Shown here one piece after another: positions 44,201 to 51,142 of a stretch of 54,979 nt of DNA. The position numbers and the translations under genes were made by a program. How positions within the stretch are numbered: the stretch's first letter is position 1; the number at the start of each line of letters is the position of its first letter. This DNA is from a bacterium (GTDB lineage Bacteria > Patescibacteriota > Minisyncoccia > UBA6257 > UBA9933): assembly GCA_021796335.1 (NCBI GenBank), contig JAJYHZ010000003.1, positions 1 through 54,979 of the forward strand. Direction: 5' to 3'. Below the pieces are notes generated by a model. The model saw nothing but the letters and a program-made list of their open reading frames with translations. It was not told where the DNA came from and searched no databases.

Positions 44201-44872
44201 TTTACCAGATATTTTTATCTGGATAACGTTAGCAGGAATGATTGCGGTATCGGCGATATTTCAACAAGCAGTCCGACGGGTTGCATTAATATTCAAGGAG
44301 CGGGCCAAAACGATATTGCCAATGATCCTTCAACGCAAAAAATCACGGTTGTTGTCGCGAAAGGGAGTAACGATATAATCCGCCAAAGCCAATACCTTAC
44401 AATGTTCAAGGATTATGTTTTCAAACAGAACGATTGGAGCGGGGGATCCAAACAAGAATATTTCCCGCCGGTCGTTAATAATAAATTCGCCGCTTTTACG
44501 GGAATTAGCGTTTCTACTCCGGGAAATTTAACAATGACCTCGCCGACAACCACCATATCCTATTTAATTTCGTCGGTTTTTTATTCCGGATTGGCCAATT
44601 TGAACAGCATTTTGTGGCAGGGATTGACAAACGGCGGCAGCGTACAGTTCCAGATAGCTTCTGCGAATTCTTCAGCAGGGCCGTGGAATTATCTCGGTCC
44701 TGACGGGACAAATTTAACTTATTACAGCGCCGGTCCGGGAATTTCCATTCAGCTTAATCCGCAATACAACGGTGGAATTTCTTATTTCCGATACAGGATA
44801 ATTTTGAACCCCGATTCGCAGGAGAAAAATTCGCCTTCGGTGAATAGTATCGTTATAAATTACAATATTTAG
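41225..44872 (+). CDS. Giant minor pilin with seven-bladed RCC1 propeller (candidate pilus-tip adhesin)
   Basis: This is a 1215-residue protein. The N-terminus is a prepilin-like segment: MKNQNG, then QSLMEILIGLTIGAAVIGG with Glu at +5, so it could enter the pilus. Residues about 242-619 hold seven RCC1-type repeats (the AIKTDGTLWAWG core six times plus one degenerate), enough to close a seven-bladed propeller. Next is a Gly-rich region (about 640-870), then beta-rich C-terminal domains (WNYLGPDGTNLTYYSAG). It sits between minor pilins, downstream of pilB and pilC. I infer a pilus-tip adhesin, similar in idea to PilY1 (also a propeller) but of a different fold family. Confidence 0.85.
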   Translation: MKNQNGQSLMEILIGLTIGAAVIGGVSALIAVNMRSSSDANLIQTASNLAQDELNLVKSSAQSDWHTVYNLQKGENSPYYFSTSTATTSSSTPYDFSGGTFASTTMSGSSVVLQIESPNNFGSGADGPLTIAPSANYNINTDQNSDANNSDPEKGNRTCADGAVYDVNSLTSNSATLASTPAAGCLVPNDLVLLINEQGNSGSTVNVGNYEILSVNSVSGNVVNLTQNKKYYGSGNSDNIGDWKSISSDDESTLAIKTDGTLWAWGGNWDGGLGLGSGSNIYYYSPVQVGTDSHWESVSLGGTYSSKTDNFTLAIKTDGTLWAWGSNNYGQLGIGNTVNQFSPVEVGTSTDWKSVSAGEGFTLAIKTDGTLWAWGINDWGQLGLGNNTNYNTPQQVGTSANWGSISAGESSNWWVGHGFALATKTDGTLWAWGYNGNGQLGLGNTNSYSTPQQVGTSTNWKSISAGDNFSLAIKTDDTLWAWGLNNTGQLGLDNQINYTSPQQVGNEINWQSASAGDAFSLAIKTDGTLWAWGGNGYGQLGLGNTVNQLLPVQVGTNNNWQFALASGNDFYDNYSSSSALGSSFAIQADNVLWVWGSNNVGQLGLGIQASQQLPTPLPYQKIILQRIPQYTDVTVNSGGSLTANTWSGTDGGILAFFANGKITIAGNINMQGNGYRTFPDTGSSYSSFGSGESRSGPGLLESGANNDGGGGGGYFWDIGSYDSNYSGGGGYGMPGADGLEGKGGNQYGSQTLSSQIFLGSAGGAYDGGGEPPCYNTYYSGGNGGGIVLIKGNNISISGAINNSGGNVNCPDPGTGSGGSIYLEGSSIDVGNKIVTAIAGTGGTTGGVGRIHIKYGTLNGTTNPSAFMEHGFYYPVGTYTSSIIDTLKNNSTAVFSWNVTLNGNSSITMQARGANSNSGVSSKQWCSVTNGGDILSLGSSCADPNSRYFQFKATLYASSDRTQTPYLNSVAINNFYQSNFIAGKESVNMNGTIFTRYFYLDNVSRNDCGIGDISTSSPTGCINIQGAGQNDIANDPSTQKITVVVAKGSNDIIRQSQYLTMFKDYVFKQNDWSGGSKQEYFPPVVNNKFAAFTGISVSTPGNLTMTSPTTTISYLISSVFYSGLANLNSILWQGLTNGGSVQFQIASANSSAGPWNYLGPDGTNLTYYSAGPGISIQLNPQYNGGISYFRYRIILNPDSQEKNSPSVNSIVINYNI
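41989..43012 (+). repeat. Seven coding repeats in the RCC1 region
   Basis: The core TTAAAACAGATGGCACTCTT followed by TGGGCTTGGGG recurs near 41989, 42166, 42315, 42490, 42640, 42790, with a degenerate copy near 42979. Several copies are almost identical at the DNA level, spaced about 150-180 bp. Confidence 0.9.
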
Positions 44873-44946
44873 TGAAATTATTTGAAACTGTTTTAATTTC
44901 GTCGAATAAATTGGCATATAAGTCATTTTAAGCGGCATTTCAATAA

Positions 44947-45408
44947 ATGAAATTTTCAGAAATTTTTATAATTAAAATCAGGCGGGGATTTGTGGCGTTG
45001 CCGATGATTCTTCTGATAAGCGGGATTGTTTTGGAAATTTCCGTGTCTCTTGCTCTAATAACTTTTTACGTAGTTCAAAACAGCGCGAACGGCAAATATT
45101 CTAATCAAGCCTTGTCCGCGGCGCAAGCGGGTATTGACGACGCATTGATGCAGCTGAAAAGAAATAATAATTTTTCAAATACCAACGGTTATAATTTGAC
45201 TGTTGAAAACAGTTTCGCAACAATCGTGGTTTGCAAGGATTTTTTGTCAACAACGTATGCTCCCTGTTCGGTATCGAATCCGGGAGAAGATGAAATAACT
45301 TCAACCGGGCAATCTTTCGGAAGAAGCAGAAAGATGCGTGCTATTGTTGATGTATCTACAAGTACCGGAGAAATTGATGTAAAATCAATACAGGAGATTT
45401 CGTTGTAA
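44947..45408 (+). CDS. PilX/GspK-like minor pilin
   Basis: This is a 153-residue prepilin-like protein. RRG precedes FVALPMILLISGIVLEISVS, with Pro rather than Glu at +5. This is the pattern of the GspK/PilX type that caps the tip complex. ALSAAQAGIDDALMQLKRNN follows. It lies after the giant minor pilin, and together they look like a tip initiation complex. Only the N-terminal helix is convincingly assigned. Confidence 0.7.
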   Translation: MKFSEIFIIKIRRGFVALPMILLISGIVLEISVSLALITFYVVQNSANGKYSNQALSAAQAGIDDALMQLKRNNNFSNTNGYNLTVENSFATIVVCKDFLSTTYAPCSVSNPGEDEITSTGQSFGRSRKMRAIVDVSTSTGEIDVKSIQEISL

Positions 45409-45542
45409 ATCATGAATTCCGCGTATAGTTTTCCCCGTAACGGGATTATGAGGCGGGAGATGAATTGAAATTAAATTTAACTTCGTAATTGAATTGAATA
45501 AAAAATTTTCTTATTTGATTCAAAAAATGAAGTTATGTGCGG

Positions 45543-47042
45543 ATGAAATTCAAAACTTTTTTAAATTTAATAAATCCTCAGCCTGAAATCGGCGGGTTTG
45601 AAATAAATGATTTTGGAATAAAATTTATCGAGTTAAGGGGGAAAAAGACAAGTCTTGCGTCAATTCAATTGCCGCCGGGGATTATCGAGGAGGGGAAAAT
45701 TAAGGATAAAGATAAATTTTTTGAAATTATCTCCGAATTCCGGAATAAAATAACAAAGAGTAAGCGGAAAAAAATACACATAGTCGCCAGTATTTCAGAT
45801 ACCAATATTTATACGGAATCCTTTGTTCTCCCGCGATCAGTCGGTTCAAAACTTAACGAAGCCGCTGATTTGAACTTGCGGATGATCTCCCCTATTGATT
45901 TTGACGCTTCTTATCATGACTGGCAGCTGGTGGGGGAGCGGCTGGTAAACGGAACAAGTCAGCTGGAAATTTTCGGCGCTTTTATTCCGAAACAGGCAGT
46001 GGACGATTTTGAAGAGATTTTACTTAAGGCTGGATTTGAGGTTGTCGCTTTCGAATTTCCGACTTATGCTTTGACGCGGACGATAATGGAAATCGGGGAA
46101 GGATTTGCGAAAGAAAAAAATTACCTTTTGGTGAAAATCGGATCAGACAATCTGTCCTTTGGTTTGATTAAAAACGGCAATCTTAATTTTCTGCATTTCG
46201 TTTCCTGGAAATCCGTTTACGGAGAAGAGAAAAAAATACCTTTGCAAAGTTTTGAGAATTTGATTGTTGATGAAGTTAAAAAAGTTTTGAAATTTCAGGA
46301 GACTCATTCGACTACGGCAATCGACGGGCTGATTTTATTCTCGCCAAATTTAATAAAAGAGCTTTCAAAAATAATTTCAGATAATTTTCCCAATCTGCCG
46401 TTGATGATGCCGAATATAAACAAATTTAAAGATTTGGCTCCGGCGTGGTTCGGCGTTTTAGGTTCGGCCTTAAGAGGCGCTTTTTTCGCCGATACCTCAA
46501 GCAAGATGATTAATTTGGCGGGTTCGGAAACTACCAAGAGGTTTGACACTTATCAAATCTTAAGTTTTATCAAAATTTGGAGGAGTTTGATCGTGATATT
46601 TTTTGGATTGGTTTTGATTTTTTATGCGGGGCTGGACGTTTTTCTTTATAAATACGCGAGCCAACTGGCCGATCAGAATCAAAATGTAAAAAATCCGGAA
46701 GTTCAGATGTTGGGCCAGCTGCAGAAAGCAGCCGAGGATTTCAATCAAAAAGTGGATAATTATTATCAAATCCGCCAAAATGAGCTTAATTGGTCTTCAT
46801 TCTTCCAGAATGTGGAGAGTTTGGCGGGCGCTGATATAACAATAAAACGCATTTATGTGCAATCGAAAAATTCGCCGGTATTACTATTAGGAGAAGCATC
46901 GAATAATGACGCGATAATTGCTTTTAAAAAAGCGTTGGAGAGCGACAATCATTTCTCAAATATTAATTTTGAACTTTCCAGTATTGTTCCTGACGGGAAA
47001 AACTACGATTTCAGTATAAGTTTTTCCATTATTAAAATTTAA
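45543..47042 (+). CDS. pilM: PilM-PilN fusion-like pilus assembly protein
   Basis: This is about 500 residues, starting MKFKTFLNLI (a GTG two codons upstream at 45537 is also possible). Residues 1-340 resemble the actin-like PilM/FtsA fold: GGFEINDFGIKFIELRGKKT near the start and NYLLVKIGSDNLSFGLIKNG near 200. A single membrane helix (about 353-373) follows, then an outer PilN-like part (SFFQNVESLAGADITIKRIY). PilM and PilN are usually separate; this single chain is a fusion or an unusual form. It closes the pilus locus and ends in a hairpin. Confidence 0.75.
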   Translation: MKFKTFLNLINPQPEIGGFEINDFGIKFIELRGKKTSLASIQLPPGIIEEGKIKDKDKFFEIISEFRNKITKSKRKKIHIVASISDTNIYTESFVLPRSVGSKLNEAADLNLRMISPIDFDASYHDWQLVGERLVNGTSQLEIFGAFIPKQAVDDFEEILLKAGFEVVAFEFPTYALTRTIMEIGEGFAKEKNYLLVKIGSDNLSFGLIKNGNLNFLHFVSWKSVYGEEKKIPLQSFENLIVDEVKKVLKFQETHSTTAIDGLILFSPNLIKELSKIISDNFPNLPLMMPNINKFKDLAPAWFGVLGSALRGAFFADTSSKMINLAGSETTKRFDTYQILSFIKIWRSLIVIFFGLVLIFYAGLDVFLYKYASQLADQNQNVKNPEVQMLGQLQKAAEDFNQKVDNYYQIRQNELNWSSFFQNVESLAGADITIKRIYVQSKNSPVLLLGEASNNDAIIAFKKALESDNHFSNINFELSSIVPDGKNYDFSISFSIIKI

Positions 47043-47043
47043 A

Positions 47044-47106
47044 TTGAAAAATCATCTTTTTGTTGCTATATTAATCCCACACATAAAATTTATGTGCGGG
47101 ATTAAT
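47044..47106 (+). promoter_or_regulatory. tRNA-Gly promoter overlapping a long hairpin
   Basis: TTGAAA (47044-47049), 17 bases, TATATT (47067-47072). A nearly perfect stem ATTAATCCCACACATAAA/TTTATGTGCGGGATTAAT (47070-47106) follows and could also act as the pilus operon terminator. Confidence 0.65.
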
Positions 47107-47115
47107 TTGATTATT

Positions 47116-47187
47116 GCGGGCGTCGTATAGTGGCTATTATGCTAGCCTTCCAAGCTGGAGACGAGGGTTCGATTCCCTTCGCCCGCT
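47116..47187 (+). tRNA. tRNA-Gly (anticodon TCC)
   Basis: This is a 72-base cloverleaf: acceptor GCGGGCG/CGCCCGC, anticodon arm CTAGC-CTTCCAA-GCTGG with TCC, and T-arm AGGGTTCGATTCCCTT. The discriminator is T and CCA is not encoded. It lies 7 bases before the gatB ATG. Confidence 0.96.
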
Positions 47188-47194
47188 CAAAATT

Positions 47195-48622
47195 ATGGCT
47201 GCTTATAAACCAACAATTGGTTTAGAAATTCATACTATTTTAAAAACCCAGACAAAAATGTTTTGCGGGTGTTTAAACGTACCCGATGAAAAACAACCAA
47301 ATGCAAATATTTGCCCGATTTGCATGGCTCATCCCGGGACATTACCGACGATAAACAAAGAAGCAGTTGAGAAGGTTATTAAATTAGGGATTGCTTTAAA
47401 TTCGCAGATTGCAGAAGTATCAAAATTTGATCGAAAAAATTATTTTTATCCTGATTTACCGAAAGCTTATCAACTTTCACAATATGATCAACCTTTGGTT
47501 AGTGGAGGAGAATTAAATGGAATTCGATTGCGCAGAATTCATTTGGAAGAAGATGCAGCAAGATTATTACATGATGAAAAAATAAAATCGACTTTGGTGG
47601 ATTTTAATCGTGCCGGAGTTCCTTTAATGGAATTAGTGACTGAGCCAGATGTGACAAATGGTAAACAGGCAACTGATTTTGCAAAAGAATTGCAGTTGAT
47701 AATGCGATATCTGGGAATTTCGGATGCTGATATGGAAAAGGGTCACATGCGAATTGAGGCAAACTTATCTTTAAGCGCCGATGAGAAATTGGGAACAAAA
47801 GTTGAAGTAAAAAATTTGAATTCTTTTAAGGCGGTGGGAGATGCGATTGATTATGAAATAAAAAGACAGACTGAATTTTTGGATAAGGGAGAAAAAATTA
47901 TCCAGGAAACGCGCGGTTGGGATGATAAAAATAAAAAAACCGTTTCGCAGAGGCTGAAAGAAGAAGCGCACGATTATCGTTATTTTCCGGAACCGGATTT
48001 GCCGTCGCTCAACATTAAAGAATTATTTGATTCGGAGAAAATAAAAATGGAAATGCCGGAATTGCCCGCACAAAAAAGAGAACGATTTGCAAAGCAATAC
48101 GGCCTAAATAAAGATCAATCCGGAATGTTGGTGGAGAATAAATTAATGGCTGGATATTTCGAAGAATCCGCAAGCGAGCTAGAGGAACTAGCTCCCGGGG
48201 CAAATTTTCAGAGTCTTTTCAATTATTTGACATCCGATTTAAAAGGATTGATGAAAGAGGGAGAAGTCGATTTCGGGGAAAAATTAAAAATCAGCCCGGA
48301 ATATTTCGCCCGTCTGATTTTCCTTATCTCGAAAAATGAATTAAACAGCAGAATGACTAAAGATATCTTGGCGGAAATGTTTAAAACAGGACTTAATCCG
48401 GAAGATGTTATAAAATTAAAAGGGTTGGATGAGACTGTGTCCGAGAAATCTTTAAGCGAAATAATCGATTCGGTAATTTCAGAAAATCCAAAAGCAATCG
48501 AGGACTATAAGAAGGGGCAAGAAAATGTCATCCAATTTTTAATAGGGAAGGCGATGCAAAAATTGAAAGGACGCGGTAACCCGGATCAGCTTAGAGATTT
48601 ATTTAAAGGGGAAATAAAGTAA
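47195..48622 (+). CDS. gatB: Aspartyl/glutamyl-tRNA amidotransferase subunit B
   Basis: This is a 475-residue subunit of GatCAB, which converts Glu-tRNA-Gln and Asp-tRNA-Asn to the amide forms. It has the family signature PTIGLEIHTILKTQTKMFCG (tRNA-binding cradle), ICPICMAHPGTLP and FNRAGVPLMELVTEPD, and the C-terminal YqeY-like tail (VIQFLIGKAMQKLKGRGNPD). gatA and gatC are not in the window. The start at 47195 lies 7 bases after tRNA-Gly, so no room exists for a ribosome-binding leader if the tRNA is processed out. Confidence 0.97.
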   Translation: MAAYKPTIGLEIHTILKTQTKMFCGCLNVPDEKQPNANICPICMAHPGTLPTINKEAVEKVIKLGIALNSQIAEVSKFDRKNYFYPDLPKAYQLSQYDQPLVSGGELNGIRLRRIHLEEDAARLLHDEKIKSTLVDFNRAGVPLMELVTEPDVTNGKQATDFAKELQLIMRYLGISDADMEKGHMRIEANLSLSADEKLGTKVEVKNLNSFKAVGDAIDYEIKRQTEFLDKGEKIIQETRGWDDKNKKTVSQRLKEEAHDYRYFPEPDLPSLNIKELFDSEKIKMEMPELPAQKRERFAKQYGLNKDQSGMLVENKLMAGYFEESASELEELAPGANFQSLFNYLTSDLKGLMKEGEVDFGEKLKISPEYFARLIFLISKNELNSRMTKDILAEMFKTGLNPEDVIKLKGLDETVSEKSLSEIIDSVISENPKAIEDYKKGQENVIQFLIGKAMQKLKGRGNPDQLRDLFKGEIK

Positions 48623-48674
48623 ATTTTCCGGTCTGATATACAAATGCAGTTTCCCGACTGTAAGGTCGTGGGAA

Positions 48675-48714
48675 GTCTATTATTTTATCCGCCGCGGCGG
48701 ATAAAATAATAGAC
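48675..48714. terminator. Perfect 40-bp palindrome between convergent gatB and miaA
   Basis: GTCTATTATTTTATCCGCCG (48675-48694) is followed without spacer by its exact complement (48695-48714). The GC-rich centre and A/T flanks suit a bidirectional terminator. Confidence 0.85.
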
Positions 48715-48734
48715 AGGTTATCCATGCTACTTAT

Positions 48735-49715
48735 CTAATCTAAAAAAGATTTTATGAGATTTATCGCCTTATCTGGGCTTTCAACCCAATAGATTTTTTT
48801 ATTCCTTTTAAACCAGGTCATCTGGCGTTTGGCGTATTTCTCACTTTCTTTTTGAATTAAGGCAATCATTTCCTGTTTGGAAATGAGGCCGCGCAAGTAG
48901 CGGGAGATAAAACGGTATTCCAGCCCGAAATCATCCAAACGTTTCCAGCTTATTCCATAGGAAGCAGAAGGCCTTCCTTCGGGGTTTAATGCTTTTCCAT
49001 TATGCAAATTTTCCACCTCTTTAATCATCCCTTGCTTGAGGCGTTTTTTAAGGCGTTTAAAAATCAATTTTCCCGATTCTTCTTTAGATTTTTTTATCCC
49101 TATTATAAGCGTGTTATGGAGTTCGCTATCAGTACTGATAGCGAACGGGATCGGTCTCTTTGTGGTTATCACTATTTCCAAGGCGCGGATAAGACGGCGG
49201 CGGTTATGTGAATCGATATTTCGGCTGCGCACAGGATCAATCTTTTCCAGTTTTGTAAAAAGTTCTTCGGCTGATAATTTTTCCAGTTTCTTGCGAAGCT
49301 TGAGTTGGGGAGGGACTTGGGGGAATCGCGAGCCATAGATAATCGAATCGATATACAATCCGGTGCCGCCGCAAATTATCGGAATTTTGTTTTTTTTCGA
49401 TATTTTTTCAATGGCCTTGTTCGCGAGCTTTTGATATTGGGCAACGGTGAATGTTCTTTTCGGATTTGCGACATCTAAAAGATAATGAGGAATGCCTTTA
49501 TAGAAATAACTGTTAGCTGTTAGTTCATAGTTTTTAGGGGGAAATTTGTCGCGGGGGATTTTACCAGCGCCCAAGTCCAGTCCGCGATAAACTTGGCGGG
49601 AATCGGCCGAAATAATTTCTCCGTTGAATTTTTTTGCTATTTCCACGGCGAGATCGGATTTTCCTGACGCGGTCGGGCCGAGGATTACGATAACTTTTTG
49701 TTTATTTTTAGTCAT
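48735..49715 (-). CDS. miaA: tRNA dimethylallyltransferase MiaA
   Basis: This is a 326-residue enzyme adding a dimethylallyl group to A37 of tRNAs that read U-starting codons. VILGPTASGKSDLAVEIAKK is the P-loop. ISADSRQVYRGLDLGAGKIP and GGTGLYIDSII are conserved, with the anticodon-contact SYGISWKRL near the C-terminus. Length is normal. It is divergent from the RNA region at 49758. Confidence 0.96.
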   Translation of the reverse strand: MTKNKQKVIVILGPTASGKSDLAVEIAKKFNGEIISADSRQVYRGLDLGAGKIPRDKFPPKNYELTANSYFYKGIPHYLLDVANPKRTFTVAQYQKLANKAIEKISKKNKIPIICGGTGLYIDSIIYGSRFPQVPPQLKLRKKLEKLSAEELFTKLEKIDPVRSRNIDSHNRRRLIRALEIVITTKRPIPFAISTDSELHNTLIIGIKKSKEESGKLIFKRLKKRLKQGMIKEVENLHNGKALNPEGRPSASYGISWKRLDDFGLEYRFISRYLRGLISKQEMIALIQKESEKYAKRQMTWFKRNKKIYWVESPDKAINLIKSFLD

Positions 49716-49757
49716 TTTTATTTTATTATTTTAACAGCAATTTTATCTTTTCTAAAA

Positions 49758-49938
49758 GGTCTCGGGCAGGAAAACAGCTTGTTGATATAAGCGCAATTAC
49801 GCGCTTATGTAGAGCTATCCCTATGATGCGCTTCGGGCGCGCCTGAGGGTGCCCCCTATACGATTTTCTATTAAAGAAAGCGCGGAGGGTTTATTACCTA
49901 TCTGCCCCAAAAAAGGGCTCGCAAAGCGAGCCCTTTTT
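49758..49938 (+). ncRNA. Candidate structured RNA 1 with terminator
   Basis: No ORF fits. GGGCAG (49764-49769) pairs with CTGCCC (49902-49907), closing about 145 bases. Inside lie an 8-bp hairpin ATAAGCGC/GCGCTTAT (49787-49808) and a GCGC/GCGC stem-loop near 49827-49842. A perfect terminator, GGGCTCGC/GCGAGCCC then TTTTT (49915-49938), follows. A closing stem with internal loops is reminiscent of 6S RNA but I cannot confirm a family. Confidence 0.55.
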
Positions 49939-50029
49939 AATTTTTACTCACACACCAAATGTCCCGAGTGTAAGCTGCGGGGAGTACTTCACATTTTGAA
50001 ATTTTTAAAAAAATTTATACAATAAAATC

Positions 50030-50280
50030 AGCAAGGGCAAGGTGGCATATGAAAATATCCGGTACTGCTAAAGTAGTGCGGCCGCAGCCGGATGTTGGCT
50101 TGAGCGGATTACGCCCCCTTTCTAATTCCACTCAAAAGCCCGGTAATGCTCCGGGGTATGCCACCGTCATTTTAAAATAATATTTTCAGAGAGGAGGTGT
50201 ATTAAAACCAAAGATCCTCTTAATCGGAGAGCGGATATGACTCTTGGAGAAATCAAAGGGGGCTGAAAGCCCTCTTTTTA
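50030..50280 (+). ncRNA. Candidate structured RNA 2, junction of stems plus terminator
   Basis: A promoter-like TTGAAA and TACAAT spaced 16 bases lies near 49997-50024. GGTGGCATA (50041-50049) pairs with TATGCCACC (50157-50165). Inside are ATCCGG/CCGGAT (50057-50093), GGCTTGAG/CTCAAAAGCC (50097-50140) and CCGG/CCGG (50140-50154), a four-way junction. AGAGGA/TCCTCT (50189-50220) follows, and a terminator AGGGGGCT/AGCCCTCT then Ts (50257-50280) ends it. A 43-codon ORF from 50049 to 50180 lies within it, so an RNA-plus-peptide function is possible. Confidence 0.6.
50049..50180 (+). CDS. Possible 43-residue peptide inside structured RNA 2
   Basis: ATG at 50049 to TAA at 50178-50180 encodes a basic, Gly/Pro-rich peptide (MKISGTAKVVRPQPDVGLSG at the start). 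AAGGTGG precedes the ATG. The start codon lies within the closing stem. Codon use is GC-rich for this genome. Alternatively the frame is open by chance inside the RNA structure. Confidence 0.3.
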   Translation: MKISGTAKVVRPQPDVGLSGLRPLSNSTQKPGNAPGYATVILK

Positions 50281-50364
50281 TCGTATAAATTTTTATGATA
50301 TTTTTTAATAAATTTATTAAAATTTTAAAAATAAATAACAAAAATTTTAAAACAAAACAACCTT

Positions 50365-51078
50365 TTAGATTTTAATATTTTTTGTAAAACTATTTCGATG
50401 GATTTTTGAGAGTCCGTATTTTTTTAAAGCGGCAAAGTGTTTTTTAGTGCCGTATCCTTTGTGCTCGTTAAACCCATATTGCGGGAATTTTTTATGGAGC
50501 AGCGCCATTTTTTTGTCGCGATAAACTTTGGCAATAATGGAAGCCAAAGAAATTTCCGGAATTAATTCGTCGCCTTTAATTATGGTTTTGGACATAACTC
50601 TTTTATTTAAATTTTTGATTTTTTTTGAATCTAGATAAAGTTCGCCGTCAAGATAAATATTGTAAGATTGCGGGATTAGATAATCAGAAGATTCTGAATT
50701 CTGAATTTTCAATTTTTCAATCAGCCTGATCGCGGCGCGAGTGGCCGCTAGGTTGGCGGATTTGGAAATATTCGTCTTATCAATTGTTTTGGGATAGACG
50801 GATGCGATCGTGTGCGGAATCTTGTTCTTTTTTACGAAATCAGCCCATTTTTCCCGCTGTCTGGCAGTTAACCTTTTCGAGTCTCGCAGAGGAATATAAT
50901 TACCATTATCCCTTTTTTGAAAAGGGATAATGGATTTAAGATCGGCCGGAATAATGGCTGCGCAGGCAACAACGGGACCGGCTAAGGGGCCGCGGCCGAC
51001 TTCGTCTATTCCGATTATCCACGCATCAGAGTGTTTTGAGTGTAAATTAAGGAAACGCTTCGCTGTTTTTTTAGCCAT
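50365..51078 (-). CDS. rnhB: Ribonuclease HII
   Basis: This is a 237-residue enzyme that removes RNA from RNA-DNA hybrids. IGIDEVGRGPLAGPVVACAA near the N-terminus holds the Asp-Glu pair. LRDSKRLTARQREKW, YLDGELY, ISLASIIAKVYRDK and HKGYGTKKHFAALKKYG follow in order. It is slightly longer than usual because of an insert around residues 120-150 containing a charged loop. Confidence 0.96.
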   Translation of the reverse strand: MAKKTAKRFLNLHSKHSDAWIIGIDEVGRGPLAGPVVACAAIIPADLKSIIPFQKRDNGNYIPLRDSKRLTARQREKWADFVKKNKIPHTIASVYPKTIDKTNISKSANLAATRAAIRLIEKLKIQNSESSDYLIPQSYNIYLDGELYLDSKKIKNLNKRVMSKTIIKGDELIPEISLASIIAKVYRDKKMALLHKKFPQYGFNEHKGYGTKKHFAALKKYGLSKIHRNSFTKNIKI

Positions 51079-51108
51079 ATTCTTATTATAAAAATTTAAG
51101 CGGAATTA

Positions 51109-51136
51109 TTGAATATTTGAGTTTTATTGCTAAAAT
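51109..51136 (+). promoter_or_regulatory. ftsK promoter placing the start next to the ATG
   Basis: TTGAAT (51109-51114), 16 bases, TAAAAT (51131-51136). The ATG is at 51143, 6 bases after the -10, so the mRNA should be leaderless or nearly so. Confidence 0.5.
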
Positions 51137-51142
51137 TAACCC

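Noticed and set aside
49758-50280. RNase P RNA
   Set aside because: Neither the GAGGAAAGTCC nor the ACAGAAA core is present on either strand in this gap.
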